This document shows positions 17,603 to 27,300 of a DNA stretch of 64,000 nucleotides, in pieces. The translations under genes and the position numbers were made by a program. The notes under the pieces were generated by a model. The model saw only the letters and a list, made by a program, of their open reading frames with translations, was not told the origin of the DNA and did not search any database. Within the stretch, counting starts at the first letter, position 1; the number at the start of each line of letters is the position of its first letter. This stretch comes from Planctomycetaceae bacterium (GTDB taxonomy: Bacteria; Planctomycetota; Planctomycetia; Planctomycetales; Planctomycetaceae), in contig JADZEF010000029.1 in the NCBI GenBank assembly GCA_020850695.1, positions 1 to 64,000 on the forward strand, in the 5' to 3' direction.

Positions 17603-18708
17603 GTGGAGTTAGACGGTGGGAGCCGTGTGTGTACCATCGAGGCGCACACGCTAACGAATTTCTTTGCGAATACTTGGCAAGCAACACTCGTCGAGTGTTG
17701 CTCGTGACTGGGGCCGGTTTCGATCCACGTAGCACCCGGATTGTCGACCTGATACCCCCTCAATGCCGAGCCAACACGCAAGCGATCCTTCTTCGCGAGG
17801 AACGTCCGAATCCGGAGCGGGCACTGCTGGAACTCGCCATTCAGAATCGCGACGCATTGATGACGGCCTTTTCAGGGGCACAAGAACACTTCATCCAGGT
17901 TTTCGCAGAAGATAACGCCGTCATCGGTGGGCGAAGTGCTGCACGGATCATCCGCTCTTTGCCGCTTAAAGGCATCACCGACATTTTTGTGGACATCAGT
18001 GCGCTATCCATAGGAATCGCGTTTCCCATTATCAAACACTTTATGGAAGTGTTGTCCCGCACCCCCGAGTCAGTGACGAATCTCCACGTCCTCTCGTGCG
18101 ACAGTCCTCCAATTGACCGCACGATTCGTTCTCGACCTTCCGATCGGGTTGCCCCAATTCTGGGCTTTCACGGTGAATGGGGGCTCCACACCAAGTCACA
18201 TGCGGCCATCTTGTGGATGCCACAACTCAGCCATGGCAAAGGCGGAGTGCTGAGAAGAATCTTCCAATTTCTGATTAACGATCAGCCCGATACCGTGGTC
18301 TGTCCAATTCTTCCCTTCCCGTCGTCTCGGCCGCGGCTGCCTGACGAACTGCTGGAAGAGTTTGCCGACGAGTTGCAGGCGGAATGGTCCGTTGACGTCC
18401 GGGATCTCGTGTATGCGGACGAGAAAAGCCCCTTGGACCTGTACCGGACGATCCTGCGTATCGACGACGCCAGAAAGCGTGTTTTTGCCAGCGTCGGTGG
18501 GTCACAGATCGTGCTGTCCCCTATTGGGAGCAAAGCTCTCTCTCTCGGCGCTCTGATGGCCGCCCTCGAACGCAACTTTACCATTCTGCATGTTGAGTCG
18601 ATCGGGTACACTGTGGAGGAACAACATGGACCACCACCACCTGGCTCCGAGGAATTGGTCCATATTTGGCTGCACGGAGAGGCGTACGGAATCAAGGGTG
18701 CCGAGTAG
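17599..18708 (+). CDS. Unrecognised operon protein, Rossmann-like start (369 aa)
   Basis: I do not recognise a family. RRVLLVTGAGFDPRS near residue 30 and ITDIFVDISALSIGIAFPIIKHFM near residue 125 alternate hydrophobic strands and helices as in a Rossmann-like fold. VGGSQIVLSPIGSKALSLGALMAALE near residue 300 has a PxGxK element seen in several nucleotide or ligand-sensing proteins. No membrane helix is seen. It overlaps the ATPase stop by 4 bases (ATGA) and is followed after 11 bases by the PfkB gene, so it belongs to the same unit. It may be the effector or ligand sensor. Confidence 0.72.
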   Translation: MSGVRRWEPCVYHRGAHANEFLCEYLASNTRRVLLVTGAGFDPRSTRIVDLIPPQCRANTQAILLREERPNPERALLELAIQNRDALMTAFSGAQEHFIQVFAEDNAVIGGRSAARIIRSLPLKGITDIFVDISALSIGIAFPIIKHFMEVLSRTPESVTNLHVLSCDSPPIDRTIRSRPSDRVAPILGFHGEWGLHTKSHAAILWMPQLSHGKGGVLRRIFQFLINDQPDTVVCPILPFPSSRPRLPDELLEEFADELQAEWSVDVRDLVYADEKSPLDLYRTILRIDDARKRVFASVGGSQIVLSPIGSKALSLGALMAALERNFTILHVESIGYTVEEQHGPPPPGSEELVHIWLHGEAYGIKGAE

Positions 18709-18719
18709 GGCACACGGAA

Positions 18720-19826
18720 ATGAAAACGAACCCGATACGCAAGGCTTCTCACTCGACTCCCACCGCCCTCGGTACCGGATTGCTCGCCCTGGATGAGGTG
18801 ATCGGAGTTGACAAGGGTGCTCCTGTCCGTCACTGGGCTGGAGGAACGTGCGGGAATGTGCTGATTGCTCTCAAGTACCTCGGATGGGCGACAAAACCAG
18901 TCGCTCGGCTGGAACCTGGTGACGCTGCGGATTTGCTGCTTGCGGACCTGCGCCGCTGGGGGGTTTCCAAGGAGTTCATACGCGTTGAGCCGACGGGAAG
19001 CACGCCGATCATTGTTCAGCGTATTACCCGAAGCGCGAACGGCGCTCTCCGCCACTCGTTTTCTTGGCGCTGCCCCGACTGCGGAGCCCCGTTCTCGGGT
19101 TACAAAGCGGAACTGGTCACCGTCGCCGAGAAACTGGCTCCCAAGATGAAGAAGGCACAGTTGTTCTTCTTCGACCGCGTTTCGGCCGGCGCAATTCATC
19201 TCGCTAAGGCTGCATCGGAAGCGGGAGCGCTGGTCGTGTTTGAGCCATGCAGCATCGGGAACCCGATCCTCTTTCGCCAGGCATGGGAACTCTCCCACAT
19301 AGTGAAGTACTCACATGAGCGCCTGAGCGACTTCCCGGAAATGGATGTTGAAAGTCATCCGCGACTCACGATCGAAACTCTAGGTGATGCAGGCCTCAGG
19401 TATCGACGTTGGAGTCCAGAAAAACCTACGGAAGGCTGGATTGAATCCAAGGCGATCGCTGTTGATGGGATCAAGGACACTGCGGGAGCTGGTGACTGGT
19501 GCAGTGCCGGTATCTTATCCAAGGTCGCACGTACCGGACTCTCCGGTTTTTCGCAGTTAACCGACGAGCAACTTTCTTCGGCGGTTCGGTACGGTCAGGC
19601 ATTGGCCTCCTGGTGTTGCCGATTCGAGGGAGCTCGGGGAGGAATGTACGAAGTCACGAAGGCTCAGTTTGCCGAACAGGTGAATGAGATTCTGCAGGGC
19701 GCTCCCGTTCCACTTGCGACCGCGAAGCATAAATCGGCCAATACGACAGGATCTTCTGGTTTCTGCCGCCAATGCGATCAACGCACGAGTGTTTCCGCGA
19801 GGCGGCGAGTGAGAAAGGCTCGCTAG
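18720..19826 (+). CDS. PfkB-family carbohydrate/nucleoside kinase (368 aa)
   Basis: Ribokinase-fold kinase. GGTCGNVLIALKYLGW near residue 45 is the N-terminal PfkB signature and DTAGAGDW (Asp253 to Asp259, Asp259 catalytic) is the C-terminal one. Cys pairs at RCPDCGAPF and FCRQC are unusual for the family and may bind zinc. The last 30 residues are Arg/Lys-rich and may be a late extension. It would phosphorylate a sugar or nucleoside, which fits with the SIS, HAD and PRTase activities of the same operon. The ATG at 18720 comes 11 bases after the preceding gene. Confidence 0.88.
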   Translation: MKTNPIRKASHSTPTALGTGLLALDEVIGVDKGAPVRHWAGGTCGNVLIALKYLGWATKPVARLEPGDAADLLLADLRRWGVSKEFIRVEPTGSTPIIVQRITRSANGALRHSFSWRCPDCGAPFSGYKAELVTVAEKLAPKMKKAQLFFFDRVSAGAIHLAKAASEAGALVVFEPCSIGNPILFRQAWELSHIVKYSHERLSDFPEMDVESHPRLTIETLGDAGLRYRRWSPEKPTEGWIESKAIAVDGIKDTAGAGDWCSAGILSKVARTGLSGFSQLTDEQLSSAVRYGQALASWCCRFEGARGGMYEVTKAQFAEQVNEILQGAPVPLATAKHKSANTTGSSGFCRQCDQRTSVSARRRVRKAR

Positions 19827-20312
19827 GCGGCCCCTCGGTTACGGGTCGCAACCGCGCGCCTGAAGCACAAACTTCTATAGGGAGGAATGCTTCCTATAGA
19901 CCGACGCGAGCGATCCACACCGCGATGCAGCAAAAGCATTCGCCGAACCACCGGTGCGTATTCGCGCGGTTTTAAATGGATTCAACCTAAAGTGCTCAAC
20001 CCGGTCGACTCGTCGAAGGGCTTCCCACGTGCGGGCGACGATCTCACACGAATGATGATTGTCAAGAACTCGCAGTCTTCTCGGATTCTGTCACGACGAT
20101 CGCCATTGTCTCGTCGCGGGATCCACAGTGTTGCGAAGCTTTGATCGTGGATAGCCGATGTGGCTCCGGTCAATGCATCCATCGTTGCGCCGCCCCCAGC
20201 CCTCCTTTCCTGCTGTCGACGAGTGGAGCAGACGATTACACTCGGCAGTTCCTGAACTCATCTCCCACAGACGCTTGCCTCCTGTGCCCGCTGCAGTCGG
20301 AACAAACCGTCG
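19827..20312. other. Gene-free gap with a short imperfect palindrome
   Basis: Between the PfkB gene and hsdM I see no convincing gene. At 19875-19899 the arms CTATAGG and CCTATAG enclose an inner AGGAA-TGC-TTCCT hairpin, which could be an operator or terminator. The remainder is unremarkable and presumably contains the hsdM promoter. Confidence 0.4.
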
Positions 20313-22055
20313 ATGAATCAACAGAATCTCTCGGCCTTCATCTGGTCCGTCGCGGACCTGCTGCGGGGCGACTACAAGCAGTCCGAATACGGCAAGGTCA
20401 TTCTCCCGTTCACCGTGCTGCGGCGACTCGACTGCGTGCTGGAGGAGACAAAGCCGGCCGTCCTCGCGGAACTCGACAAGCGGAAGAAGGCGGGGCTGAA
20501 CCCCGAGCCGTTTCTGCTACGGAAGTCGGGGCAACTGTTCTACAACACGTCCCCGCTCGACATGAAGCGGCTGATGGGGGACCAGGACCACATCCGCGAG
20601 AACCTGTTCGCCTACCTGCAGGGGTTCTCCGCCCCCGTGCGGGACATCTTCGAGCGGTTCGAGTTCCACACTCAGGTCGACCGGCTCGCGAAGGCCGGCC
20701 TGCTCTACCTCGTCGCCGAGAAGTTCGCCAACATCGACCTGCACCCCGAAGCCGTCAGCAACGCCCAGATGGGGACGGTCTTCGAGGAACTGATCCGCAA
20801 GTTCGCCGAACTCTCGAACGAGACCGCGGGAGAGCACTTCACCCCCCGCGAAGTCATCCGTCTGATGGTCAACCTCATCTTCGTCGAGGATGACGACGCG
20901 CTGAGCAAGCCGGGCGTGGTCCGCTCGCTGTACGACCCGACGGCCGGCACCGGGGGCATGCTGTCTGTGGCGGGAGAGCACCTCGCGGAACTCAACCCCG
21001 GCGCGCGGCTGGTGATGTACGGGCAGGAGTTGAACGCCGAGTCCTACGCGATCTGCAAGGCCGACATGCTGATCAAGGGGCAGGACATCGCCAACATCAT
21101 CTTCGGCAACACCCTCTCGAACGACGGCCTGCCGGGGCAGCGGTTCGACTACATGCTCTCCAATCCCCCCTTCGGCGTGGAGTGGAAGAAGATCGAGAAG
21201 GAGATCCGCAAGGAAGCCGAGCAGCAGGGATTCAACGGGCGGTTCGGCCCCGGCCTCCCCCGCGTCAGCGACGGCTCGCTCCTGTTTCTGCTGCACCTCA
21301 TTTCGAAGATGCGGCCGGCGAAGGATGGCGGGAGCCGGTTCGGCATCGTCCTGAACGGGTCGCCGCTGTTCACCGGCGGGGCCGGCTCGGGCGAGAGCGA
21401 GATCCGCCGGTACGTGCTGGAGAACGACCTCCTGGAGGCGATCATCGCGCTCCCGACCGACATGTTCTACAACACCGGCATCAGCACCTACCTCTGGATC
21501 GTCAGCAACCGCAAGCCGGCCCCTCGCAAGGGCAAGGTGCAACTCATCGATGCCAGCAGCTACTGGCAGAAGATGCGGAAGAGCCTCGGGAGCAAACGCA
21601 AGGAACTAAGCGACGGACACATCGACGAGGTCACGAAGCTGTTCGGTTCGGGCCGCAAGGTGACTCGCGACGGCGTGCCGATCAGCCGCGTCTTCAAGAA
21701 CGAGGAATTCGGCTACCGCACGATCACGGTCGAGCGCCCGCTGCGCGACGAGGCCGGCAAGATCGTCAAAGGGACGAAGGGAAAGCTGAAAGGCCTACCG
21801 CAGCCGGACGCCAATCTGCGGGACACCGAGAACGTGCCGCTCAGCGAGGACGTGGAAGCCTACTTCCAGCGGGAAGTGGTACCACACGCCGCGGATGCGT
21901 GGATCGACCACGAGAAGACGAAAGTTGGCTACGAGATCCCGTTCAACCGGCACTTCTACGTCTTCAAGCCTCCGCGCGACCTGGCCGAGATCGACGCCGA
22001 ACTGAAGATCGTCACCGACCGCATCCTGACGATGATCGGGGGGCTGTCGAAGTGA
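20313..22055 (+). CDS. hsdM: Type I restriction-modification DNA methyltransferase, HsdM (580 aa)
   Basis: Methylates adenine in the recognition site of the type I system using S-adenosylmethionine and forms the M2S core with HsdS. The N-terminal helical domain starts [25 protein letters not shown], typical of HsdM_N. Motif I is [11 protein letters not shown] near residue 207 and motif IV is SNPPFG near residue 283, the NPPF signature of N6-adenine methylases. The length is normal. No strong Shine-Dalgarno is seen before the ATG, but homology starts there. It is the first gene of the M-S-R locus. Confidence 0.96.
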   Translation: MNQQNLSAFIWSVADLLRGDYKQSEYGKVILPFTVLRRLDCVLEETKPAVLAELDKRKKAGLNPEPFLLRKSGQLFYNTSPLDMKRLMGDQDHIRENLFAYLQGFSAPVRDIFERFEFHTQVDRLAKAGLLYLVAEKFANIDLHPEAVSNAQMGTVFEELIRKFAELSNETAGEHFTPREVIRLMVNLIFVEDDDALSKPGVVRSLYDPTAGTGGMLSVAGEHLAELNPGARLVMYGQELNAESYAICKADMLIKGQDIANIIFGNTLSNDGLPGQRFDYMLSNPPFGVEWKKIEKEIRKEAEQQGFNGRFGPGLPRVSDGSLLFLLHLISKMRPAKDGGSRFGIVLNGSPLFTGGAGSGESEIRRYVLENDLLEAIIALPTDMFYNTGISTYLWIVSNRKPAPRKGKVQLIDASSYWQKMRKSLGSKRKELSDGHIDEVTKLFGSGRKVTRDGVPISRVFKNEEFGYRTITVERPLRDEAGKIVKGTKGKLKGLPQPDANLRDTENVPLSEDVEAYFQREVVPHAADAWIDHEKTKVGYEIPFNRHFYVFKPPRDLAEIDAELKIVTDRILTMIGGLSK

Positions 22056-22090
22056 GACGCGCAGGCCCCTCACCGGCGGGCGAATCCTCT

Positions 22091-22215
22091 GTGAGCGAAA
22101 GGGCGCTAGCCCTCGGTTCCCCCACGCAACCCGGCCGGCAAAACCTCCCAGGCGGCTTGTCCGTGACACCGGGAGACGTCACCGAAGAACCGGCGGCTAG
22201 CGCCGCGCCGCTCAC
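22091..22215. repeat. Pair of opposed REP palindromes between hsdM and hsdS
   Basis: Copy A (22091-22119) begins GTGAGCG and contains GGCGCTAGCC. Copy B (22180-22215) is the inverse, with CCGGCGGCTAGCGCCG and CGCTCAC. Together they form a head-to-head pair of the kind called BIME. The same core recurs around the RAYT gene at 23583-23705 and 24201-24339. Confidence 0.8.
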
Positions 22216-22230
22216 TGGGGAGGCCTGCCC

Positions 22231-23586
22231 ATGAGCTTCCCTCGGTATCCGAAGTACAAGGACAGCGGCGTCGAATGGCTCGGCGAGGTGCCGGAGCATT
22301 GGGACGTGCATCGCTTTAAGCAGTCTGCCGCAAGTTGCCGAAATGGCATTTGGGGTGAAGAACCGCAGATGAACGAGGGGGATATTCCTTGCGTTCGTGT
22401 CGCTGACTTTGATCGCCAGGGGATGCGAGTCCAGCTTGTCGAACCAACGATTCGCAATGTTCCCGAAAAAGACCGCGCTGGGCGACTGCTCAAACGGGGG
22501 GACTTGCTGCTCGAAAAGTCGGGAGGAGGAGAGCTGCAGCCAGTTGGGTTTGTCGTCCTTTACGACGATGACCTACCGGCGGTCTGTTCGAATTTTGTCG
22601 CCCGAGTTGAGATCGCCCGAGGAATGGACCCGTCGTTTTGGCGATACCAGCATGCTGCCGCCTATGCAAATCGAGTGAACACCAAATCGATCAAGCAGAC
22701 TTCGGGCATTCAAAACCTCGACCAACAACAGTACTTCGACGAGCGGGGCGCGTTTCCACCGTTCGACGAACAATCCACGATCGCGAGGTTTCTCAGCCGG
22801 GAGACGGGGAAGATTGATGCGTTGGTGACGGAGCAGCGGCGGTTGATCGAGCTTTTGAAGGAAAAGCGGCAGGCCGTCATTTCCCACGCCGTCACAAAAG
22901 GCCTCAACCCCCGCGCCCCGATGAAACCCAGCGGAATCGAATGGCTTGGCGATGTGCCGCAGCATTGGGGCTTCGGGCCACTCAAACGGTTCTGGGAAGT
23001 GGTCGATTGCAAGCATGTCACCGTTCCATTTTTTGACGACGGTTATCCTGTCGCCAGCGTCATGGAAGTACGAACATTCGATCTGGATTTGTCGCGAGTG
23101 CTCCGGACGAGTGAGGAGTATTTTCAGTTGCTGATCAGCGGTGGCCGACAGCCGAAAGGAGGAGATGTGATCTACTGCCGTAACACGGCCAACACGGGGA
23201 CTTCGGCATACGTTGGAACCGACGAGCCCATCGCGATCGGGCAGGACGTTGTCCTGATCAAGTCCCGCGCACAGAATGGTCGCTATCTCAACTACATACT
23301 GCATGGCGACTCGATGGGTGAGCAACTCGCGACCTACATGGTTGGTTCAACATTCAAGCGAATCAACGTCGCTGATATTCGGGAATTGATCGTCACATGT
23401 CCTCCGAAGGAAGAGCAGGACGAGATCGTCCGCTACATTGAGGCGGAAACAAGCACATTCGACCGCCTGATCGCGGATGCCGACAGAGGAATCGAACTAC
23501 TGCAAGAACGCCGCACCGCCCTGATCTCTGCCGCCGTGACCGGGAAGATCGACGTCCGCGGACTGGCTGAAACACAGTCGCCGTGA
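22231..23586 (+). CDS. hsdS: Type I restriction-modification specificity subunit, HsdS (451 aa)
   Basis: Recognises the split DNA target of the type I enzyme. Two target-recognition domains are seen, each opening with a similar phrase (GVEWLGEVPEHWDVHRF at residue 10 and GIEWLGDVPQHWGFGPL near 234). Each is followed by a conserved helix (FLSRETGKIDALVTEQ near 187 and IEAETSTFDRLIAD near 400). The length is normal. The stop codon TGA lies inside a REP palindrome (GTGAGCGG), so the last residues are set by the repeat. Confidence 0.95.
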   Translation: MSFPRYPKYKDSGVEWLGEVPEHWDVHRFKQSAASCRNGIWGEEPQMNEGDIPCVRVADFDRQGMRVQLVEPTIRNVPEKDRAGRLLKRGDLLLEKSGGGELQPVGFVVLYDDDLPAVCSNFVARVEIARGMDPSFWRYQHAAAYANRVNTKSIKQTSGIQNLDQQQYFDERGAFPPFDEQSTIARFLSRETGKIDALVTEQRRLIELLKEKRQAVISHAVTKGLNPRAPMKPSGIEWLGDVPQHWGFGPLKRFWEVVDCKHVTVPFFDDGYPVASVMEVRTFDLDLSRVLRTSEEYFQLLISGGRQPKGGDVIYCRNTANTGTSAYVGTDEPIAIGQDVVLIKSRAQNGRYLNYILHGDSMGEQLATYMVGSTFKRINVADIRELIVTCPPKEEQDEIVRYIEAETSTFDRLIADADRGIELLQERRTALISAAVTGKIDVRGLAETQSP

Positions 23587-23705
23587 GCGGGACGGCGCTA
23601 GCCGCCGGTGACGACGCTGAATATGGCACGGCTCCCCGTGACCGCTAGCCGCCGGTGCCGCCGCGAGGGATACTCTGCGGGGAGCGGCGGCCAGCGCCGA
23701 CCCGC
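23583..23705. repeat. REP palindromes C, D and E upstream of the RAYT gene
   Basis: Copy C (23583-23612) is nearly canonical (GTGAGCGG, then GGCGCTAGCCGCCGGTG), copy D (23638-23659) keeps CGCTAGCCGCCGGTGCC in the same direction, and copy E (23681-23705) is a degenerate inverted copy. Copy C contains the hsdS stop codon. Confidence 0.8.
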
Positions 23706-23728
23706 CGACTCATGCTGGAGACGCGGTA

Positions 23729-24205
23729 GTGAATGACCCGATCACCTACTTCATCACCTGGACGACCTATGGCTCCTGGTTGCCGGGAGATTCGCGCGGA
23801 GGGCGAAAATCTAGGCAGGGGAATCAACCGCCGCAGCCTTTGCTAGCGGAATGGTGTCGCAAGCGATTGTCCGAGAGTCCTGTCGTGCTGAACAAGGCTC
23901 AGCGTGAAAAGGTGGAAGCCGTCTGTCGCGAACACGCCGCCATTCGAGGCTGGGTGCTGCACGCGGTCAACGCCCGCACAAATCATGTGCATCTCGCCGT
24001 GACGTCCGACAAGGCAGCGGCAGCGGTCAGAGATCAGTTCAAGGCCAACGCGACGCGCGTCCTGCGGCAGGAGCCCGATGCCCTCGTCAATGAAAAGGTC
24101 TGGACGCGCGGCGGCGATTGCGAAATCGTCGACGGCGACGACAATCTGGAACGGGTCGTCGAGTATATCCTGGAGGCCCAGGACCGAATGAACCACGAAG
24201 CCTGA
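23729..24205 (+). CDS. REP-associated tyrosine transposase, RAYT / Y1 (158 aa)
   Basis: Belongs to the IS200/IS605-like Y1 HUH family, single-copy RAYT branch, which acts on REP hairpins. YFITWTTYGSWLPGD at the start, His86-Val-His88 in NHVHLAV (HUH motif) and Tyr146 in VVEYILEAQ (probable catalytic Tyr) are diagnostic. The gene is flanked by at least five REP copies in both directions, and its own stop TGA lies at the edge of a REP. It interrupts the type I locus between hsdS and hsdR without breaking either reading frame. GTG start. Confidence 0.92.
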   Translation: MNDPITYFITWTTYGSWLPGDSRGGRKSRQGNQPPQPLLAEWCRKRLSESPVVLNKAQREKVEAVCREHAAIRGWVLHAVNARTNHVHLAVTSDKAAAAVRDQFKANATRVLRQEPDALVNEKVWTRGGDCEIVDGDDNLERVVEYILEAQDRMNHEA

Positions 24206-24339
24206 ACGGCGCTCGCCGCCGGTGCCGGTGTCTCTCTCGGTATTGGCAGCCTGCTTTGAGGACACGCGCCGGCCTTCGTTGCCACATCAGAGCAGGCAAT
24301 TTACTGGGACTCACCGGCGGCTAGCGCCGTGCCGCTCAC
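24201..24339. repeat. REP palindromes F and G downstream of the RAYT gene
   Basis: Copy F (24201-24226) overlaps the RAYT stop and contains GGCGCTCGCCGCCGGTGCC. Copy G (24311-24339) is the inverse form with CACCGGCGGCTAGCGCCG and CCGCTCAC. With copies C-E they bracket the transposase gene. Confidence 0.8.
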
Positions 24340-24370
24340 GCTGGATGCTATCTAAGTCGCTGGGGGCCGC

Positions 24371-27300
24371 ATGAGCCTGCATAAAGAGGTCAACTTTGAA
24401 TCCGAGATCTGCGGGCATCTCGCTGCTCAAGGCTGGCTGTACGCTGAGAACGACAACGCCCGCTATGACCGGGCTCTGGCGTTGTTCCCCGAGGATGTGC
24501 TGGCCTGGGTGCAGGCGACTCAGCCGAAGGCTTGGGACGCCATCGTCAAGAACCACGGTGCGAACGCCGCTGACACGCTGCTGACGCGACTGCGCGATTC
24601 TCTCGACCAGCGTGGCACGCTCGATGTGCTCCGGCATGGGATCGAGTTGTTGGGCCTACGCGGCAAGCTGCCTCTCGCTCAATTTAAGCCGGCGCTGGCA
24701 CTGAACCCGGAGATTCTGGAGCGGTTCGCCGCCAACCGGCTGCGGGTGGTGCGGCAGGTGCGGTACTCGCTCCACAACGAGAACAACATCGACCTCGTTC
24801 TTGTCCTCAATGGCGTGCCAGTGGCGACGGCCGAGCTGAAGACCGACTTCACGCAATCGATCGGCGACGCGATCGACCAGTACCGCTACGACCGCCTGCC
24901 CAAGGGCAAAGGCCAGGCCCCTGAGCCGTTGCTGTCCTTCCCGCAAGGGGCACTGGTCCACTTCGCCGTCAGTAACCGCGAAGTGAAGATGGCGACGAAG
25001 CTCGACGGCTCCGCCACGCGGTTCCTGCCGTTCAACCAGGGAGACCACGGAGCGGCCGGCAATCCGTTGAACCCGCACGGCGGCCATCGCACCGCCTACC
25101 TGTGGGAGCGGGTGTGGGAACGCGAGAGCTGGCTGGAGATCCTCGGCCGGTATCTGGTCGCCCGGAAGGATGGCAAGAAGCAGCTGACGAGCTACCTCTT
25201 CCCCCGCTATCACCAGCTCGACGCCACCCGCAAGTTGCGGGCGGCGGTGCTGGCGAAGGGACCGGGGGGCAAATACCTGATCCAGCACTCGGCCGGTTCG
25301 GGGAAGACGAACTCGATTGCCTGGTCGGCTCACTTCCTGGCCGATCTCCACGATGCGGAGCACCGCAAGCTGTTCGACTCGGTGCTGGTCGTCTCCGACC
25401 GAAACGTGATCGACTCGCAGTTGCAGGAGGCGATCTTCGATTTCGAGCGGACGACCGGCGTGGTGGCGACGATCAAGGGGGACGGGGGGAGCAAGAGCGG
25501 CGAGCTGGCGTCGGCCCTCTCGGGCGACAAGAAGATCGTGGTCTGCACCATCCAGACCGTCCCGCACGCATTGAAGGCGGTGCGGGAGTTGGCCGCGACG
25601 CAGGGCAAGCGGTTCTGCGTGATCGCCGACGAGGCCCACAGCTCGCAGGCGGGAGAATCGGCGGCGAAGCTCAAGGCGGTGCTGAGCGCCGAAGAGTTGC
25701 AGGAGCTGAGCGACGGGGGCGAGGTCAGCACCGAAGACATCCTGGCCGCACAGATGGCGAACCGGGCGAACGACTCGGCCATCACGTTCGTGGCGTTCAC
25801 CGCGACGCCCAAGACCAAGACGATGGAGCTGTTCGGCACCCGACCCGACCCTTCGCAGCCGGCGAGCAAGGACAACCTGCCCGCCCCGTTCCACGTCTAT
25901 TCGATGCGACAGGCGATCGAGGAAGGGTTCATTCTCGATGTGCTGCGGAACTACATCACCTACAAGCTGGCCTTCAAGCTGGCGAACGACGGCAAGGAGT
26001 GGGACGAGAAGGAGGTCGAACGTAGCGCCGCCATGAAGGGGATCATGGGGTGGGTGCGACTGCATCCGTACAACATCGCCCAGAAAGTGGCGATCGTCGT
26101 CGAACATTACCGGGAGTTCGTGGCTCCGCTTCTGGCCGGCAAAGCCAAGGCGATGGTGGTGGTCGGAAGCCGGCAGGAGGCGGTCCGCTGGCAACTGGCG
26201 ATCAACAAGTACATCACGCAGAAGAACTACGCCGTCCGCACACTGGTCGCGTTTTCGGGCGAATTGAAGGACGCCGAGTCGGGACCGGACCCATTCACCG
26301 AAACCTGCGCGGCGATGAACCCCAACCTCCGGGGCCGCGACATCCGCGAGGCGTTCGACACGAACGAGTATCAGATCCTGCTCGTGGCGAACAAGTTCCA
26401 GACCGGCTTCGACCAGCCATTGTTGTGCGGGATGTACGTCGACAAGCGGCTGGCCGGCATTCAGGCGGTGCAGACGCTTTCCCGTCTGAACCGTGCCTTT
26501 CCGGGCAAGGACACGACCTACGTCGTCGACTTTGTGAATGACACGGAAGAGGTCCTGGCGGCGTTCAAGACGTACCACACGACGGCCGAGCTTTCCGACG
26601 TGACCGACCCGCACCTCGTCTTCAAGCTGAGGGCCAAGCTGGACGCCGCGGGTCACTACGACGAATTCGAGGTGGACCGCGTCGTGTCGGTCGAGATGAA
26701 GCCGAACGCGAAGCAGAGCGAACTGGCGGCCGCGGTCGAGCCCGTCGTCGACCGGTTGCACCGGAAATACAAGGAGGCTCAGGACGCGCTGAAAGTGGCT
26801 CGCGCGAAGAAGGACAAGACTGCCGAGGGGACGGCCCAGGATGCGATCAACGTCCTGCTACTCTTTCAAACCGACATGGGGACGTTTCAGCGGCTCTACA
26901 CCTACCTGTCCCAGATCTTCGATTACGGGAACACCGAGATCGAGAAGCGGTCGATTTTCTTCAAGCAGGTGCTGCGATTGCTGGAGTTCGGCCGCGAGCG
27001 GGAGGGCGTGGATCTCTCGAAGGTGGTGCTGACCCATCACAACCTGAAGAACCAGGGGAAGCGCCCCATGCCGTTGGTCGAGGGGGACAACCCGAAGCTG
27101 GACCCGATCACAGAGGTCGGCGGCGGCAGCGTTCAAGAAAAGGAAAAGGCGCTGCTGCGGGAAATCATCGAGAAGTTGAACGACCTCTTCAAAGGGGATC
27201 TGACGGATGATGACAAGCTGGTCTACGTGAACCACGTCATCATCGGCAAGCTGCTGGAGTCGTCAACGCTGACGCAGCAAGCCGCCAGTAACACGAAGGA

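Noticed and set aside
22091-24339. CRISPR array
   Set aside because: The repeats alternate in direction and are irregularly spaced, with no cas genes; they are REP palindromes.
24656-26761. Long minus-strand open frame of 701 codons inside hsdR
   Set aside because: It mirrors the codon pattern of hsdR, has no domain, and hsdR on the plus strand is certain.
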